DNA of 64,000 nt from Bathymodiolus brooksi (GCA_963680875.1 OY804589.1:2666001-2730000); one strand, 5' to 3'; shown: positions 43,023 to 55,317, numbered from the stretch's first letter. The notes: generated by a model from the sequence alone, not told the origin. Translations and numbers: made by a program.

Positions 43023-46000
43023 AATGTCATAAAAAACAACTCTGATTCAGACATCATAGCCAGGGACAGGGACACATGTCCTCAAAAACAACTGTGATTC
43101 AGACATCACAGCCCAAGGCAGGTGTCAACAAACACAACTCACTCTGATTTAGCTACTAGAAAAATGGATATGTGTAACCAAACACAACTCTGATTTAGCC
43201 ACTAGAAACAGGGATATATGTTACCAACCACAACTCACTGTGATTTAGCTACTAGAAACAGGGATATATGTTGTGAAACACAACTCTGATTTAGCCACTA
43301 GAAACAGGGATATATGTCACCAACTACAACTGACTGTGATTTAGCTACTAGGAACAGGGATATATGTTAAGAAACACAACTTTGATTTAGCCACTAGAAA
43401 CAGGGATATGTGTCACGAAACACAATTCTGATTTAGCTACTAGAAACATGGATATATGTTGTGAAACACAACTCTGATTTAGCTACTAGAAACAGGGATA
43501 TATGTCACCAACCACAACGCATTCTGATTTAGCTACTAGAAACATGGATATATGTCACGACACACAACTCTGATTTAGCTACTAGAAACAGGGATATGTG
43601 TAACCAAATAGAACTCTGATTTAGCCACTAGAAACAGGGATATGTGTCACCAAACACAACTATGATTTAGCTAATAGAAACATGGATATATGTCACCAAG
43701 CACAACTCTGATATAGCTACTAGAAACAGGGATATGTGTCACGAAACACAACTCTGATTTAGCGACTAGAAACATGGATATATGTTGTGAAACACTACTA
43801 TGATTTAGCCACTAGAAACACGGATATATGTCTCAACACAACTCTGATTTAGCTATTAGAAATATGGATATGTGTAACCAAACACAACTCTGATTTAGCT
43901 ACTAGAAACAGGGATATATGTCACGAAACAGAACTCTGATTTAGCTACTAGAAACAGGGATATGTGTTACCAAGCACAACTCTGATTTATCTACCAGAAA
44001 CAGGGATATATGTCACCAAACACAACTCTGATTTAGCTACTAGAAACAGGGATATGTGTCACCAAACACAACTCTGATTTAGCCACTAGAAACAGGGATA
44101 TGTGTAACCAAACACAACTCACTCTGATTTAGTTACTAGAAGCATGGATATATGTCGCAAAACACAACTCTGATTCAGACACTAGAAACAGGGATATGTT
44201 TCACGAAACACAACTCTGATTTAGCCACTACAAACAGGAATATGTGTCACCTAACACAACTCTGATTTAGCAGCTAGAAACAGGGATATGTGTCACCAAA
44301 CACAACTATGATTTAGACACTAGAAACATGGACACATGTCACCAACCACAATTCACTCTGATTTAGCTACTAGAAACATGGATATATGTTGTGAAACACA
44401 ACTCTGATTGAGCCACAAAAAACAGGGATATATGTCACCAACCACAACTCACTCTCATTTAGCTACTAGAAACATGGATATATGTTGTGAAACACAACTC
44501 TGATTCAGCCACTAGAAACAGGGATATATGTCACCAAACACAACTTTGACTTAGCCACTAGAAATAGGGATATGTGTCACCAAACACAAGTATGATTTAG
44601 ACACTAGAAACAGGGATATATGTCACCAACCACAACTCACTCTGATTTAGCTACTAGAAACATGGATATATGTTGTGAAACACAACTCTGATTTAACTAA
44701 TAGAAACAGGGATATGTGTAACCAAACACAACTCTGATTTAGCCACTAGAAACAGGGATTATGGGTCACCAAACACAACTCTGATTTAGCCACTAGAAAC
44801 AGGGATATGTGTAACCAAGCACAACTCTGATATAGCCACTAGAAACAGGGATATGTGTCACCAAACACAACGATGATTTAGCTACTAGAAACAGGGATAT
44901 ATGTAACCAAGCACAACTCTGATTTAGCCACTAGAAACAGGGATATGTGTCACCAAACACAACTTTGATTTAGCCATTAGAAACAGGGATATGTGTAACC
45001 AAACACAACTCTGATTTAGCCACTAGAAACAGGGATATGTGTCACCAAACACAACTCTGATATAGCCACTAGAAACTGGGATATGTGTAACCAAACACAA
45101 CTCTGATTTAGCCACCACGAGAAACAGCGATATGTGTCCCCAAACACAACTCTGATTTAGCCACTAGAAACATGGATATATATTGTGAAGCACAATTCTG
45201 AATTAGCCACTAGAAACATGGATATATGTTGTGAAGCATAACTCTGATTTTGCCACTAGAAACATGGATATATGTTTCGAAACACAACTCTGATTTAGCT
45301 ACTAGAAACATGGATATATGTTGTGAAGCACAATTCTGAATTAGCCACTAGAAACAGGGATATGTGTCACTAAACACAACTCTGATTTAGCCACTAGAAA
45401 CAGGGATATATATCTCCAAACACAACTCTGATTTAGCCACTAAAACAGGGATATGCGTCACAAAACACAACTCTGATTTCGCTACTAGAAACAGGCATAT
45501 ATGCTGTGAAACACAGCTCTGATTTAGCTACTAGAAACAGGGATATATGTCACCAACCACAACTCACTCTAATTTAGCCACTAGAAACATGGATATATGT
45601 CACGAAACACAACTCTGATTTAGCTACTAGAAACAGGGATATATGTAACCAAGCACAACTCTGATTTAGCCACTAGAAACAGGGATATGTGTCACCAAAC
45701 ACAACTCTGATTTAGCCACTAGAAACTGGGATGTGTAACCAAACACAACTCTGATTTAGCCACCACGAGAAAAAGCGATATGTGTCCCCAAACACAACTC
45801 TGATTTAGCCACTAGAAACATGGATATATGTTGTGAAGCACAACTCTGATTTAGCCACTAGTAACATGGATATATGTTTCGAAACACAACTCTGATTTAG
45901 CTACTAGAAACATGGATATATGTTGTGAAGCACAACTCTGATTTAGCCACTAGAAACATGGATATATGCTTCGAAGCACAACTCTGATTTAGCTACTAGA

Positions 46001-49000
46001 AACCTGGATATATGTTGTGAAGCACAACTCTGATTTAGCTACTAGAAACAGGGATATATGTCACCAACCTCAACTCACTCTAATTTAGCCACTAGAAACA
46101 TGGATATATGTCACGAAACACAACTCTGATTTAGCTACTAGAAACAGGAATATGTGTAACCAAACACAACTCTGATTTAGGCACTGGAAACAAGGATATG
46201 TGTCACCAAACACAACTATGATTTAGCTACTAGAAACATGGATATGTGTAACCAAGCACAACTCTGATTTAGCTACTAGAAACAGGGATATGTGTCACGA
46301 AACACAACTCTGATTTAGCTACTAGAAACATGGATATATGTTGTGAAACACAACTATGAATTAGCCACTAGAAACAGGGTTATATGTCACCAATCACAAT
46401 TATGATTTAGCTACTAGAAACATGGATATGTGTAACCAAACACAACTCTGATTTAACCACTAGAAACAGGGATATGTGTCACCAAACACAACTCTGATTT
46501 AGCCACTAGAAACAGGGATATGTGTTACCAAGCACAACTCTGATTTAGCTACTAGAAACAGGGATATATGTCACCAACCTCAACTCACTCTAATTTAGCC
46601 ACTAGAAACATGGATATATGTCACGAAACACAACTCTGATTTAGCTACTAGAAACAGGAATATGTGTAACCAAACACAACTCTGATTTAGGCACTGGAAA
46701 CAAGGATATGTGTCACCAAACACAACTATGATTTAGCTACTAGAAACATGGATATGTGTAACCAAGCACAACTCTGATTTAGCTACTAGAAACAGGGATA
46801 TGTGTCACGAAACACAACTCTGATTTAGCTACTAGAAACATGGATATATGTTGTGAAACACAACTATGAATTAGCCACTAGAAACAGGGTTATATGTCAC
46901 CAATCACAATTATGATTTAGCTACTAGAAACATGGATATGTGTAACCAAACACAACTCTGATTTAACCACTAGAAACAGGGATATGTGTCACCAAACACA
47001 ACTCTGATTTAGCCACTAGAAACAGGGATATGTGTAACCAAGCACAACTCTGATTTAGCCACTAGAAACAGGGATATGTGTCACCAAACACAACTCTGAT
47101 TTAGCCACTAGAAACTGGGATGTGTAACCAAACACAACTCTGATTTAGCCACCACGAGAAACAGCGATATGTGTCCCCAAACACAACTCTGATTTAGCCA
47201 CTAGAAACATGGATATATGTTGTGAAGCACAACTCTGATTTAGCCACTAGTAACATGGATATATGTTTCGAAACACAACTCTGATTTAGCTACTAGAAAC
47301 ATGGATATATGTTGTGAAGCACAACTCTGATTTAGCCTCTAGAAACATGGATATATGCTTCGAAGCACAACTCTGATTTAGCTACTAGAAACCTGGATAT
47401 ATGTTGTGAAGCACAACTCTGATTTAGCTACTAGAAACAGGGATATATGTCACCAACCACAACTCACTCTAATTTAGCCACTAGAAACATGGATATATGT
47501 CACGAAACACAACTCTGAATTAGCTACTAGAAACAGGGATATGTGTAACCAAACACAACTCTGATTTAGGCACTGGAAACAAGGATATGCGTCACCAAAC
47601 ACAACTATGATTTAGCTACTAGAAACATGGATATGTGTAACCAAACACAACTCTGATTTAGCTACTAGAAACAGGGATATGTGTCACGAAACACAACTCT
47701 GATTTAGCTACTAGAAACATGGATATATGTTGTGAAACACAACTATGAATTAGCCACTAGAAACAGGGATATATGTTACCAAACACAACTATGAATTAGC
47801 TACTAGAAACATGGATATGTGTAACCAAACACAACTCTGATTTAGCCACTAGAAACAGGGATATGTGTCACCAAACACAACTCTGATTTAGCCACTAGAA
47901 ACAGGGATATATGTCACCAACCACAACTCTGATTCAGCCACTAGAAACAGGGATATGTGTAACCAAACACAACTCTGATTTAGCCACTAGAAACAGGGAT
48001 ATGTGTCACCAAACACAACTCTGATTTAGCCACTAGAAACTGGGATATGTGTAACCAAACACAACTCTGATTTAGCCACCACGAGAAACAGCGATATGTG
48101 TCCCCAAATACAACTCTGATTTAGCCACTAGAAACATGGATATATGTTGTGAAGCACAACTCTGATTTAGCCACTAGAAACATGGATATATGTTGTGAAG
48201 CATAACTCTGATTTAGCCACCAGAAACATGGATATATGTTTCGAAACACAGCTCTGATTTAGCTACTAGAAAAATGGATATATGTTTTGAAGCACAATTC
48301 TGAATTAGCCACTAGAAACAGGGATATGTGTCACTAAGCACAACTCTGATTTAGCCACTAGCAACATGGATATATGTCACCAAACACAACTCTGATTTAG
48401 CCACTAAAACAGGGATATGCGTCACAAAACACAACTCTGATTTAGCTACTAGAAACAGGGATATATGTTGTGAAACACAACTCTGATTTAGCTACTAGAA
48501 ACAGGGATATATGTCACCAACCACAACTCACTCTGATTTAGCCACTAGAAACATGGATATATGTCACGAAACACAACTCTGATTTAGCTACTAGAAACAG
48601 GGATATGTGTAACCAAACACAACTCTGATTTAGCCACTGGAAACAAGGATATGTGTCACCAAACACAACTATGATTTAGCTACTATAAACATGGATATGT
48701 GTTGTGAAACACAACTATGAATTAGCCACTAGAAACAGGGATATATGTCACGAAACAGAACTCTGATTTAGCTACTAGAAACATGGATATATGTTGTGAA
48801 ACACAACTCTTATTTAGCTACTAGAAACAGGGATATATATCACCAACCACAACTCACTCTGATTTAGCTACTAGAAGCATGGATATATGTCACGAAACAC
48901 AACTCTGATTTAGCTACTAGAAACAGGGATATATATCACCAACCACAACTCACTCTGATTTAGCTACTAGAAGCATGGATATATGTCACGAAACACAACT

Positions 49001-49270
49001 CTGATTTAACTACTAGAAACAGGGATATGCGTTACCAAGCACAACTCTGATTTAGCTACTAGAAACAGGGAAATATGTCACCAAACACAACTCTGATTTA
49101 GCCATTATAAACAGGAATATATGTCATCAAACACAATTCTGATTTACCCACTAGAAACAGAGATATATGTCGCCAAGCACAATTCTGATTCAGACACTAG
49201 AAACAGGGATATATGTCACCAAGCACAACTCTGATTTAGTCATTAGAAACAGGGATATATGTCGACAAAC
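43023..49270. repeat. 46-bp tandem array, about 135 copies (subtype 2)
   Basis: After two copies of the subtype-1 unit the array changes to ACAACTCTGATTTAGCTACT, AGAAACAGGGATATATGTCA and CCAAAC. Variants alternate (CAGGGATATGTGTAACC, CATGGATATATGTTGTG). Longer blocks are duplicated: landmarks at 46061/46571 are 510 bp apart and at 45721/47110 are 1389 bp apart. No coding content. Confidence 0.95.
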
Positions 49271-50279
49271 ACAACTCTGATTCATACATCATAACCAGGG
49301 ACATGTTTCGACAAACACAACTCTGATTGAGACACTGGAAATAGGGATATATGTCACCAAGCACAACTCTGATTCAGAAACTGGAAATAGGGATATATGT
49401 CGCCAAACACAACTCTGATTCAGACATCATAACCAGGGACAGGTGTCTACAAACACAACTCTGATTCAGACATCATAACCAGGGACAGGTGTCTACAAAC
49501 ACAACTCTGATTACAGACATCATAAACATGTGTCTACAAACACAACTCTGATTACAGACATCATAAACATGTGTCTACAAACACAACTCTGATTACAGAC
49601 ATCATAAACATGTGTCTACAAACACAACTCTGATTACAGACATCATAAACATGTGTCTACAAACACAACTCTGATTACAGACATCATAAACATGTGTCTA
49701 CAAACACAACTCTGATTACAGACATCATAAACATGTGTCTACAAACACAACTCTGATTACAGACATCATAAACATGTGTCTACAAACACAACTCTGATTA
49801 CAGACATCATAAACATGTGTCTACAAACACAACTCTGATTACAGACATCATAAACATGTGTCTACAAACACAACTCTGATTACAGACATCATAAACATGT
49901 GTCTACAAACACAACTCTGATTACAGACATCATAAACATGTGTCTACAAACACAACTCTGATTACAGACATCATAAACATGTGTCTACAAACACAACTCT
50001 GATTACAGACATCATAAACATGTGTCTACAAACACAACTCTGATTACAGACATCATAAACATGTGTCTACAAACACAACTCTGATTACAGACATCATAAA
50101 CATGTGTCTACAAACACAACTCTGATTACAGACATCATAAACATGTGTCTACAAACACAACTCTGATTACAGACATCATAAACATGTGTCTACAAACACA
50201 ACTCTGATTACAGACATCATAAACATGTGTCTACAAACACAACTCTGATTACAGACATCATAAACATGTGTCTACAAAC
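49271..50279. repeat. 41-bp tandem array (subtype 3), highly homogeneous
   Basis: After a transition with CATCATAACCAGGGACAGGT, the unit ACAACTCTGATTACAGACAT plus CATAAACATGTGTCTACAAAC repeats about 19 times from 49500 with almost no differences. The array stops 62 bp before the donor of the upstream exon at 50341. Confidence 0.96.
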
Positions 50280-50340
50280 ATTATATTATTGTTCAGTATA
50301 TAAATCAGAAAAGACAAAACACTTATTTACACCAACTTAC

Positions 50341-50898
50341 ATTCTGTAGTAACATCTCCTTGTTGGTATTCAGGTAAAGGTTCACAGAGATCAAATGTTC
50401 CATTAAACATCAAAATAAACTCTCCTTTATGTTGTATAAATAACTGATGTGTCATGTCAAACGATTTCTGTCCTCCAAAATCAACAAGATCTGATGGGGC
50501 TATATTCACTTTGTAATTCCCTTTTCTCAATTCCTCTTTTATATCCTCGTGAATTGTAATGTAGCTTTGTCTTGACATCGTCTGTGCCTGTAGTTGTGGT
50601 TTGGACAGTCCTTTATGCGTGTCTTTGTTTCTTGCTCCTTTGACAAGTTCTGTGTCAGTTTTCTCAGATAAAATGGCTTTACTTTCAGCAGCTGGATGTT
50701 TCTCAGATGTCCTCTTTTTTTTGGTAGCAGGGGGAGACCTCATTTTCTTTCCTGTTTTTGGCAAACTTTTACCATATTTGGAAGGATGTTGTTCTTGCTT
50801 GATGTCTGGCTGGCCACGTAGTACTTTAGACAAAATATCACCATCAAAACCTAATAATGTAGTGCAATTTATATTGTTTCCGGAAGATAAATGCAATG
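50341..50898 (-). CDS. Roc-COR protein, exon with linker and switch region of Roc
   Basis: A 186-codon exon with acceptor AATACTAG|CATTGC and donor ACAGAAT|GTAAGT; both borders are phase 1 and fit the neighbouring exons. The first part (SSGNNINCTTLLGFDGDILS) is followed by about 80 residues rich in Lys, Ser and Pro (GKKMRSPPATKKKRTSEKHP), then NYKVNIAPSDLVDFGGQKSF and MTHQLFIQHKGEFILMFNGT. DFGGQ is the DxxG switch II motif of Roc, and THQLFI..KGEFILMFNGT its next strand. The basic linker lengthens the segment between P-loop and switch II and may be disordered; a KKKR run could be a nuclear signal, which is speculative. Confidence 0.87.
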
Positions 50899-51057
50899 CT
50901 AGTATTTAGTTTGCAAAGGTTTACATCTGGTAGACACTTTACCATATATAATAATTCACAAATTAACAATATTATTTGAGTTCAATTTATGGTTCAAAAT
51001 GATTCATATCAGGTAAATGGCTTAAATATAACATGTAGATTTTCTTTTATAGATTAC

Positions 51058-53205
51058 TCGTGCCTGGTATATTTCTACCATTATTTGTCTAGTTAGTCAT
51101 GACTCAATAATTACTGACAGTTATCACTGATGTCTGTTCTTGTTCAAATAAAGTCTGTCTTAATGTGTTCTACCATTATATGTCTAGTTAGTCATGTTAT
51201 AGCAAAATATTTACTGAAAGATATGAGTGATGTTGGTTCTTGTCATTATCAGTTCTGTCTAATGCTTTCTACCAGACTATGTCTAGTTAGTCATGATATA
51301 GTTAAACAATTACTGACAGTTATGACTGATGTGGTTTCTTGTCCTAATTAGTTCTGTATAATGCTTTCTATCAGACTATGTCTAGTTAGTCATGATATAG
51401 CTCAATAATTACTGACAGTTATGGCTGATGTTGGTTCTTGTCCTAATCAGTTGTGTCTGGTGTTTTTCTACCAGCGTATGTCTAGTTAGTCTTGATATAA
51501 CTCAATAATTACTGAAAATTATGACTGATGTCAGTTTTTGTTCAAATGGATTCTGTCTAATGTTTTCTACTATTAAATTATGTCTAGGTTAGTCATGATA
51601 TAGCTCAATAAATACTGACAGTTATGACTGATCCTGGTTCTTGTCTTCCAGTCTTAAGCAATTCTATCTAATGTGTTCTACCAGTAAGTTTCTAGTTAAA
51701 CATGAAATAGCCCAGTGGTTGCTGACAGCTATGACCACTGTTGGTTCTGGTCTTAATCAGTTCTGTCTAATGTTTTCTACCAGTATATGTCTAGTTAATC
51801 ATGATATAACTCAATAATTACTGACAGTTATGACTGATGTTGGTTCTTGTCCTAATCAGTTCTGTCTAATGTTTTCTACAAGTATATGTCTAATTAGTCA
51901 TGATATAGCTACATAATTACTGACAGTTATGACTGATGTTGTTTCTTGCTCTAATAAGTTCTGTCTAATGTTTTCTACCAGACTATGTCCAGTTAGTCAT
52001 GATATAGCTAAATAATTACTGACAGTTATGACTGATGTGGGTTCTTGCTCTAATAAGCTATGTCTAATGTTTTCTACCAGACTATGTCTAGTTAGTCATG
52101 ATATAGCTAAATAATTACTGACAGTTATGACTGATGTTGGTTCTGGTCCTAATCAATTCTGTGTAATGTTTTCTATCAGTATGTGTCTAGTTAGTCATGA
52201 TATAGCTCAATAATTACTGACAGTTATGAGTGATGTTGGTTCTTGTCATTATCAGCTTTGTCTAATGCTTTCTACCAGACTATGTCTAGTTAGTCATGAT
52301 AGAGCTAAATAATTACTGACAGCCATGACCACTGTTGGTTCTTGTCCAAGTCAGTTCTGTCTGGTGTTTTCTACTAATATATGTTTATTAGTCATGATTT
52401 AACTAAGTAATTACTGACAGCTATGACTGATGTGGGTTCTTGTTCAAATCCGTTCTGTCTAATGTTTTCTACCAGTATATGTCTAATTAGTCATAATATA
52501 GTTAATTATTACTCTTCATGTAAGAAACTTTCATTGTAATTGACATGATATCATCGAAACATAATTTTACAAAGAATAAATAGCGTCGTTGTACTAGGCA
52601 CTCACATAGTACTATTGTTGGAGTCATTACTATGCTGATGGGCGGAGCTTAGAACAATGATACGTCATTTAAATAGGCGGTGTCGTCTAAATGGGATCAC
52701 CCGAGCGCTTTTAACAGTGTACAATTTACAATGTATTATACTTTTTTCTTTAACGTTGATGCTGTCGTCTATCAAAGCAATGGCCAGTTCCAGGTTTGGA
52801 AATTAAATATTTGACAGTTCATTGTTATTATTGAAATTAAATATTTCTTGAATTTAAGTGAATATTATTTGCCAATCTTTATACTATCAATACATTTTAG
52901 ACAAATTTCATTTTTTTTAAATCACCAAAGACATTCAGAGTAATAATAACAATAATATTGTATAAATAATTACTGACAGTTATGACTGATGTTGATGCTT
53001 GTCCTAATCAGTTCTGTCTAATGTTTTCTACCAGATTATGTCTAGTTAGTAATGATATAGCTCAATAATTACTGAGAGTTATGACTGATGTCTGTTCTTG
53101 TCCAAGTCAGTCCTGTCTGATGTTTTCTACCAGTATTTGTCTAATAAGTCATGATATAGCTCAATAATTACTGACAGTTATCACTGATGTTAGTTCTTGG
53201 CCTAT
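51058..53205. repeat. 99-bp tandem repeat, two blocks around a unique insert
   Basis: The unit is TGTCTAGTTAGTCATGATAT, AGCTCAATAATTACTGACAG, TTATGACTGATGTTGGTTCT and TGTCCTAATCAGTTCTGTCT plus AATGTTTTCTACCAGTATA. About 15 copies lie at 51058-52510 and about 2.5 at 52965-53205. The unique piece 52511-52964 sits between them. This fills the intron between the linker exon and the P-loop exon. Confidence 0.92.
52511..52964. other. Unique 450-bp insert in the 99-bp array
   Basis: Contains GGGCGGAGCTTAGAACAATG and AAATAGGCGGTGTCGTCTAA, GC-richer than the surroundings. No inverted ends were found by eye and no domain-bearing frame. It could be a mobile element or the ancestral unique sequence. Confidence 0.4.
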
Positions 53206-53272
53206 TTTTTAACAACAAAAACAAAGCTGGTAGTGTTTAACAATACATTTAGGTAGTTTTAAGTTGTATTAC

Positions 53273-53518
53273 CTTTTTCCAATGGAATCATTGTTTTGTC
53301 TTCCAAATGTATCCCATTCCTTCCAAAGTAAATAATTAGTCCATCAGTTGATTTCCAACGTTGTGGAATCTCCTCACCAAGAAGAATATTGGCAAGGGTA
53401 GATTTACCCACATTGCAGGCACCAGCTAGGTAGATACGGTTTTCAAATGCCATGAACGTGCCCTTTGAAATAAGCTCTTTCATTTCCTCAGCCGTGCCCA
53501 TCATTGAAACCTGAAGGA
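53273..53518 (-). CDS. Roc-COR protein, P-loop exon (most upstream exon seen)
   Basis: A 246-bp exon with acceptor TTTGTTTTTCAG|TCC and donor GAAAAAG|GTAATA, both phase 1. It encodes SMMGTAEEMKELISKGTFMA, NRIYLAGACNVGKSTLANIL and STDGLIIYFGRNGIHLEDKT. GACNVGKST is the P-loop (GxxxxGKS/T) of the Roc GTPase, and STDG a likely switch I. Two ATG codons at the exon start (MMGT) could be the translation start after a non-coding first exon, or coding exons could lie further upstream; the phase-1 acceptor leaves both open. No leucine-rich repeats, common in many ROCO proteins, were seen upstream in the window. Confidence 0.87.
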
Positions 53519-53739
53519 CTGAAAAACAAATCATTGACCTTGTATATTGTACTTTATTACTGTTAGGGATGATAGACAGAAATAAACTGGTTAGTGGTTT
53601 ACATATACTGAATAAAAGTTTGATGATTTTGTTGATCACACCTATCGCATTGAGCTTGAAATAAAGGATACCACAGCTACAGTTAGATCTGTTCCATACC
53701 TTGACTACAACTCGAAATTGACCACGACAAACTGTTATC

Positions 53740-53950
53740 AACAAAAGTTTACGACAAAAGATATGATTTCAATTTTCCCATTGAAAACTTTCTATTTATA
53801 TTCAGCAACATTGCAGCAGCACCTGCATATGGAGTATATATCTCTCAGTTGATATGAAATTCCTGAGCTTGTGGTTCCTGTCAGGATTTCCTTGATATAA
53901 GTTTGCTGCTGACAAAGAAGATACTGAACCAATGGTTCCTATGGGGTTAT
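53740..53950 (+). pseudogene. Decayed C-terminal reverse-transcriptase fragment
   Basis: The plus-strand frame reads KVYDKRYDFNFPIENFLFIF, then SNIAAAPAYGVYISQLI, a stop, and CQDFLDISLLLTKK with a further stop between. This is the same family and region as 8545-8770 and 21012-21290. The coding core is missing. Confidence 0.72.
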
Positions 53951-54428
53951 GTTGAAATCATCACTTTGTAGGTTTTTCCCTTGCCACCATGACCTAGTTA
54001 ATCGTTAAGGAATATCTGAGTCACAAATGACCACATATATGTTCTGTTCATCGCAATCATAATCCAGTTCTTTCCTCATTTATGACTTATCACCAGGTTT
54101 GCAACAAAAGTAACATGACAGGTGCCACAAGTCGACCAGAACCTGGTATTATTCCGTAGTACCTGAGTCCATCCACGATTTTAAGTGGGGTTAGTGTATC
54201 TCTATCTTTAGTTTTCTGTGCAATGTTTTGAATATCCTTGCTTGTCGTTTTTGGGGGCCATTGCTTTGTCTATCCTTCCATTTACGGCTTGTGATTGCAC
54301 CTTTGGTATCTTCAAACTTTTCTTATTCATTCATGTACAGCTTGGATTAAATTAAGTTTGTTCTTTATAAGAAAAAAAAATGGCAGCTCATCTGATCCTG
54401 TATCGCTCACCTGATTATTCATATGCAA
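53951..54428. other. Non-coding stretch, nothing recognised
   Basis: No domain-bearing frame was found. GGCAGCTCATCTGATCCTGT and CGCTCACCTG near 54395 resemble the end of a dispersed repeat that also ends at 56715 and 63480. Confidence 0.45.
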
Positions 54429-54435
54429 GTTAGAG

Positions 54436-54516
54436 CACAGGGGCTTGTTACGATCCCCCCCCTTTGAGTACTCTAAAAATACTCGAGGGGGAAACAAATC
54501 GTAACAAGCCCCTGTT
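54436..54516. mobile_element. 81-bp foldback MITE
   Basis: ACAGGGGCTTGTTACGAT (54437-54454) is the exact reverse complement of 54498-54515. GTTAGAG on both sides (54429-54435 and 54517-54523) is a 7-bp target duplication. The interior is 43 bp. The CACAGGGG-type end is hAT-like. Confidence 0.78.
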
Positions 54517-54572
54517 GTTAGAGTTCAATCAGCTCTAGCTCAAAAGCATTTTTATTTATTTTCACATTTCTG

Positions 54573-55000
54573 CACAGGCGCTTGTGTAGAGTCAAAAATA
54601 TGCTCGCTATGTACCTATCATATATAAATACTGAACACTAGACATTCCAAATTCAAATAACATATATGTTTCGTAAGGCAATGATAAAACCCGAGTACGA
54701 CCGAAAGGCGGAAGATGTCACGTGACCTACTTTCACTTTTGCAGCCACGGAGGTGTCCATTGTCAACAAAATCGGAGGATTATCTGTCAGTATAAGGGTG
54801 TAGATGGTAGGAAGATATAAAATGGGCTTTCCTTGAAGAAAAATCATTTCACTACGCAAATTAGTAAGCGATTTGCGTCCTATCAACATTTTGACAGGGG
54901 AAATAACGGTTGAACTGACAAAGGTAGTAGGAGTGAGTCCGGCCTTGTGGTATTTTAGGTACATAGCGAGCATATTTTTGACTCTACACAAGCACCTGTG
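54573..55000. mobile_element. 428-bp TIR element
   Basis: The ends are 44-bp inverted repeats matching at 43 of 44 positions: CACAGGCGCTTGTGTAGAGT at the left, and the inverse ending AGCACCTGTG at 55000. No target duplication was found. A minus-strand frame of 112 codons (54653-54991) spans the interior but has no domain I recognise. The end CACAGG(C/T)GCTTGT resembles that of the 81-bp MITE just upstream, so the two may be related. Confidence 0.82.
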
Positions 55001-55009
55001 ATTACTGTG

Positions 55010-55043
55010 GGTCCTGTGTTCAAATCTATTTTATTGTTGTGGC
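55010..55043. repeat. 34-bp direct repeat, left copy
   Basis: GGTCCTGTGTTCAAATCTAT then TTTATTGTTGTGGC recurs at 55697-55730 with one difference. The 653 bp between the copies may be an insertion or a duplicated unit. Confidence 0.7.
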
Positions 55044-55317
55044 AAAAGTCCGACAAAAATTGTCTTTGACCGATAAAATAATCTTAATCGTTGGACCAAT
55101 TGACCGGTAAACATATGCCAGGAAGTATTTTATTTTTGGCAAATTTTCAAACAATTGTCAAATGAAAATATTTGATCATTGCTCTCTTCGCAAGTTCAGG
55201 TTGAGTTCGCGGAAAATCCCATTTCTATTTTTAAAATATTGATATGGAGACTTTAGTAATTGTCGAAAGGGCATTTTAAATCATTATCTTTACTACGCTT
55301 TAAATAACGAATCGCGC

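Noticed and set aside
4411..50279. CRISPR-like arrays
   Set aside because: The units abut without unique spacers, and the context is eukaryotic. These are satellites and minisatellites.
54653..54991. 112-codon minus-strand frame as a transposase
   Set aside because: It spans the TIR element but shows no DDE or zinc-finger motif. It is kept only as a note under that element.
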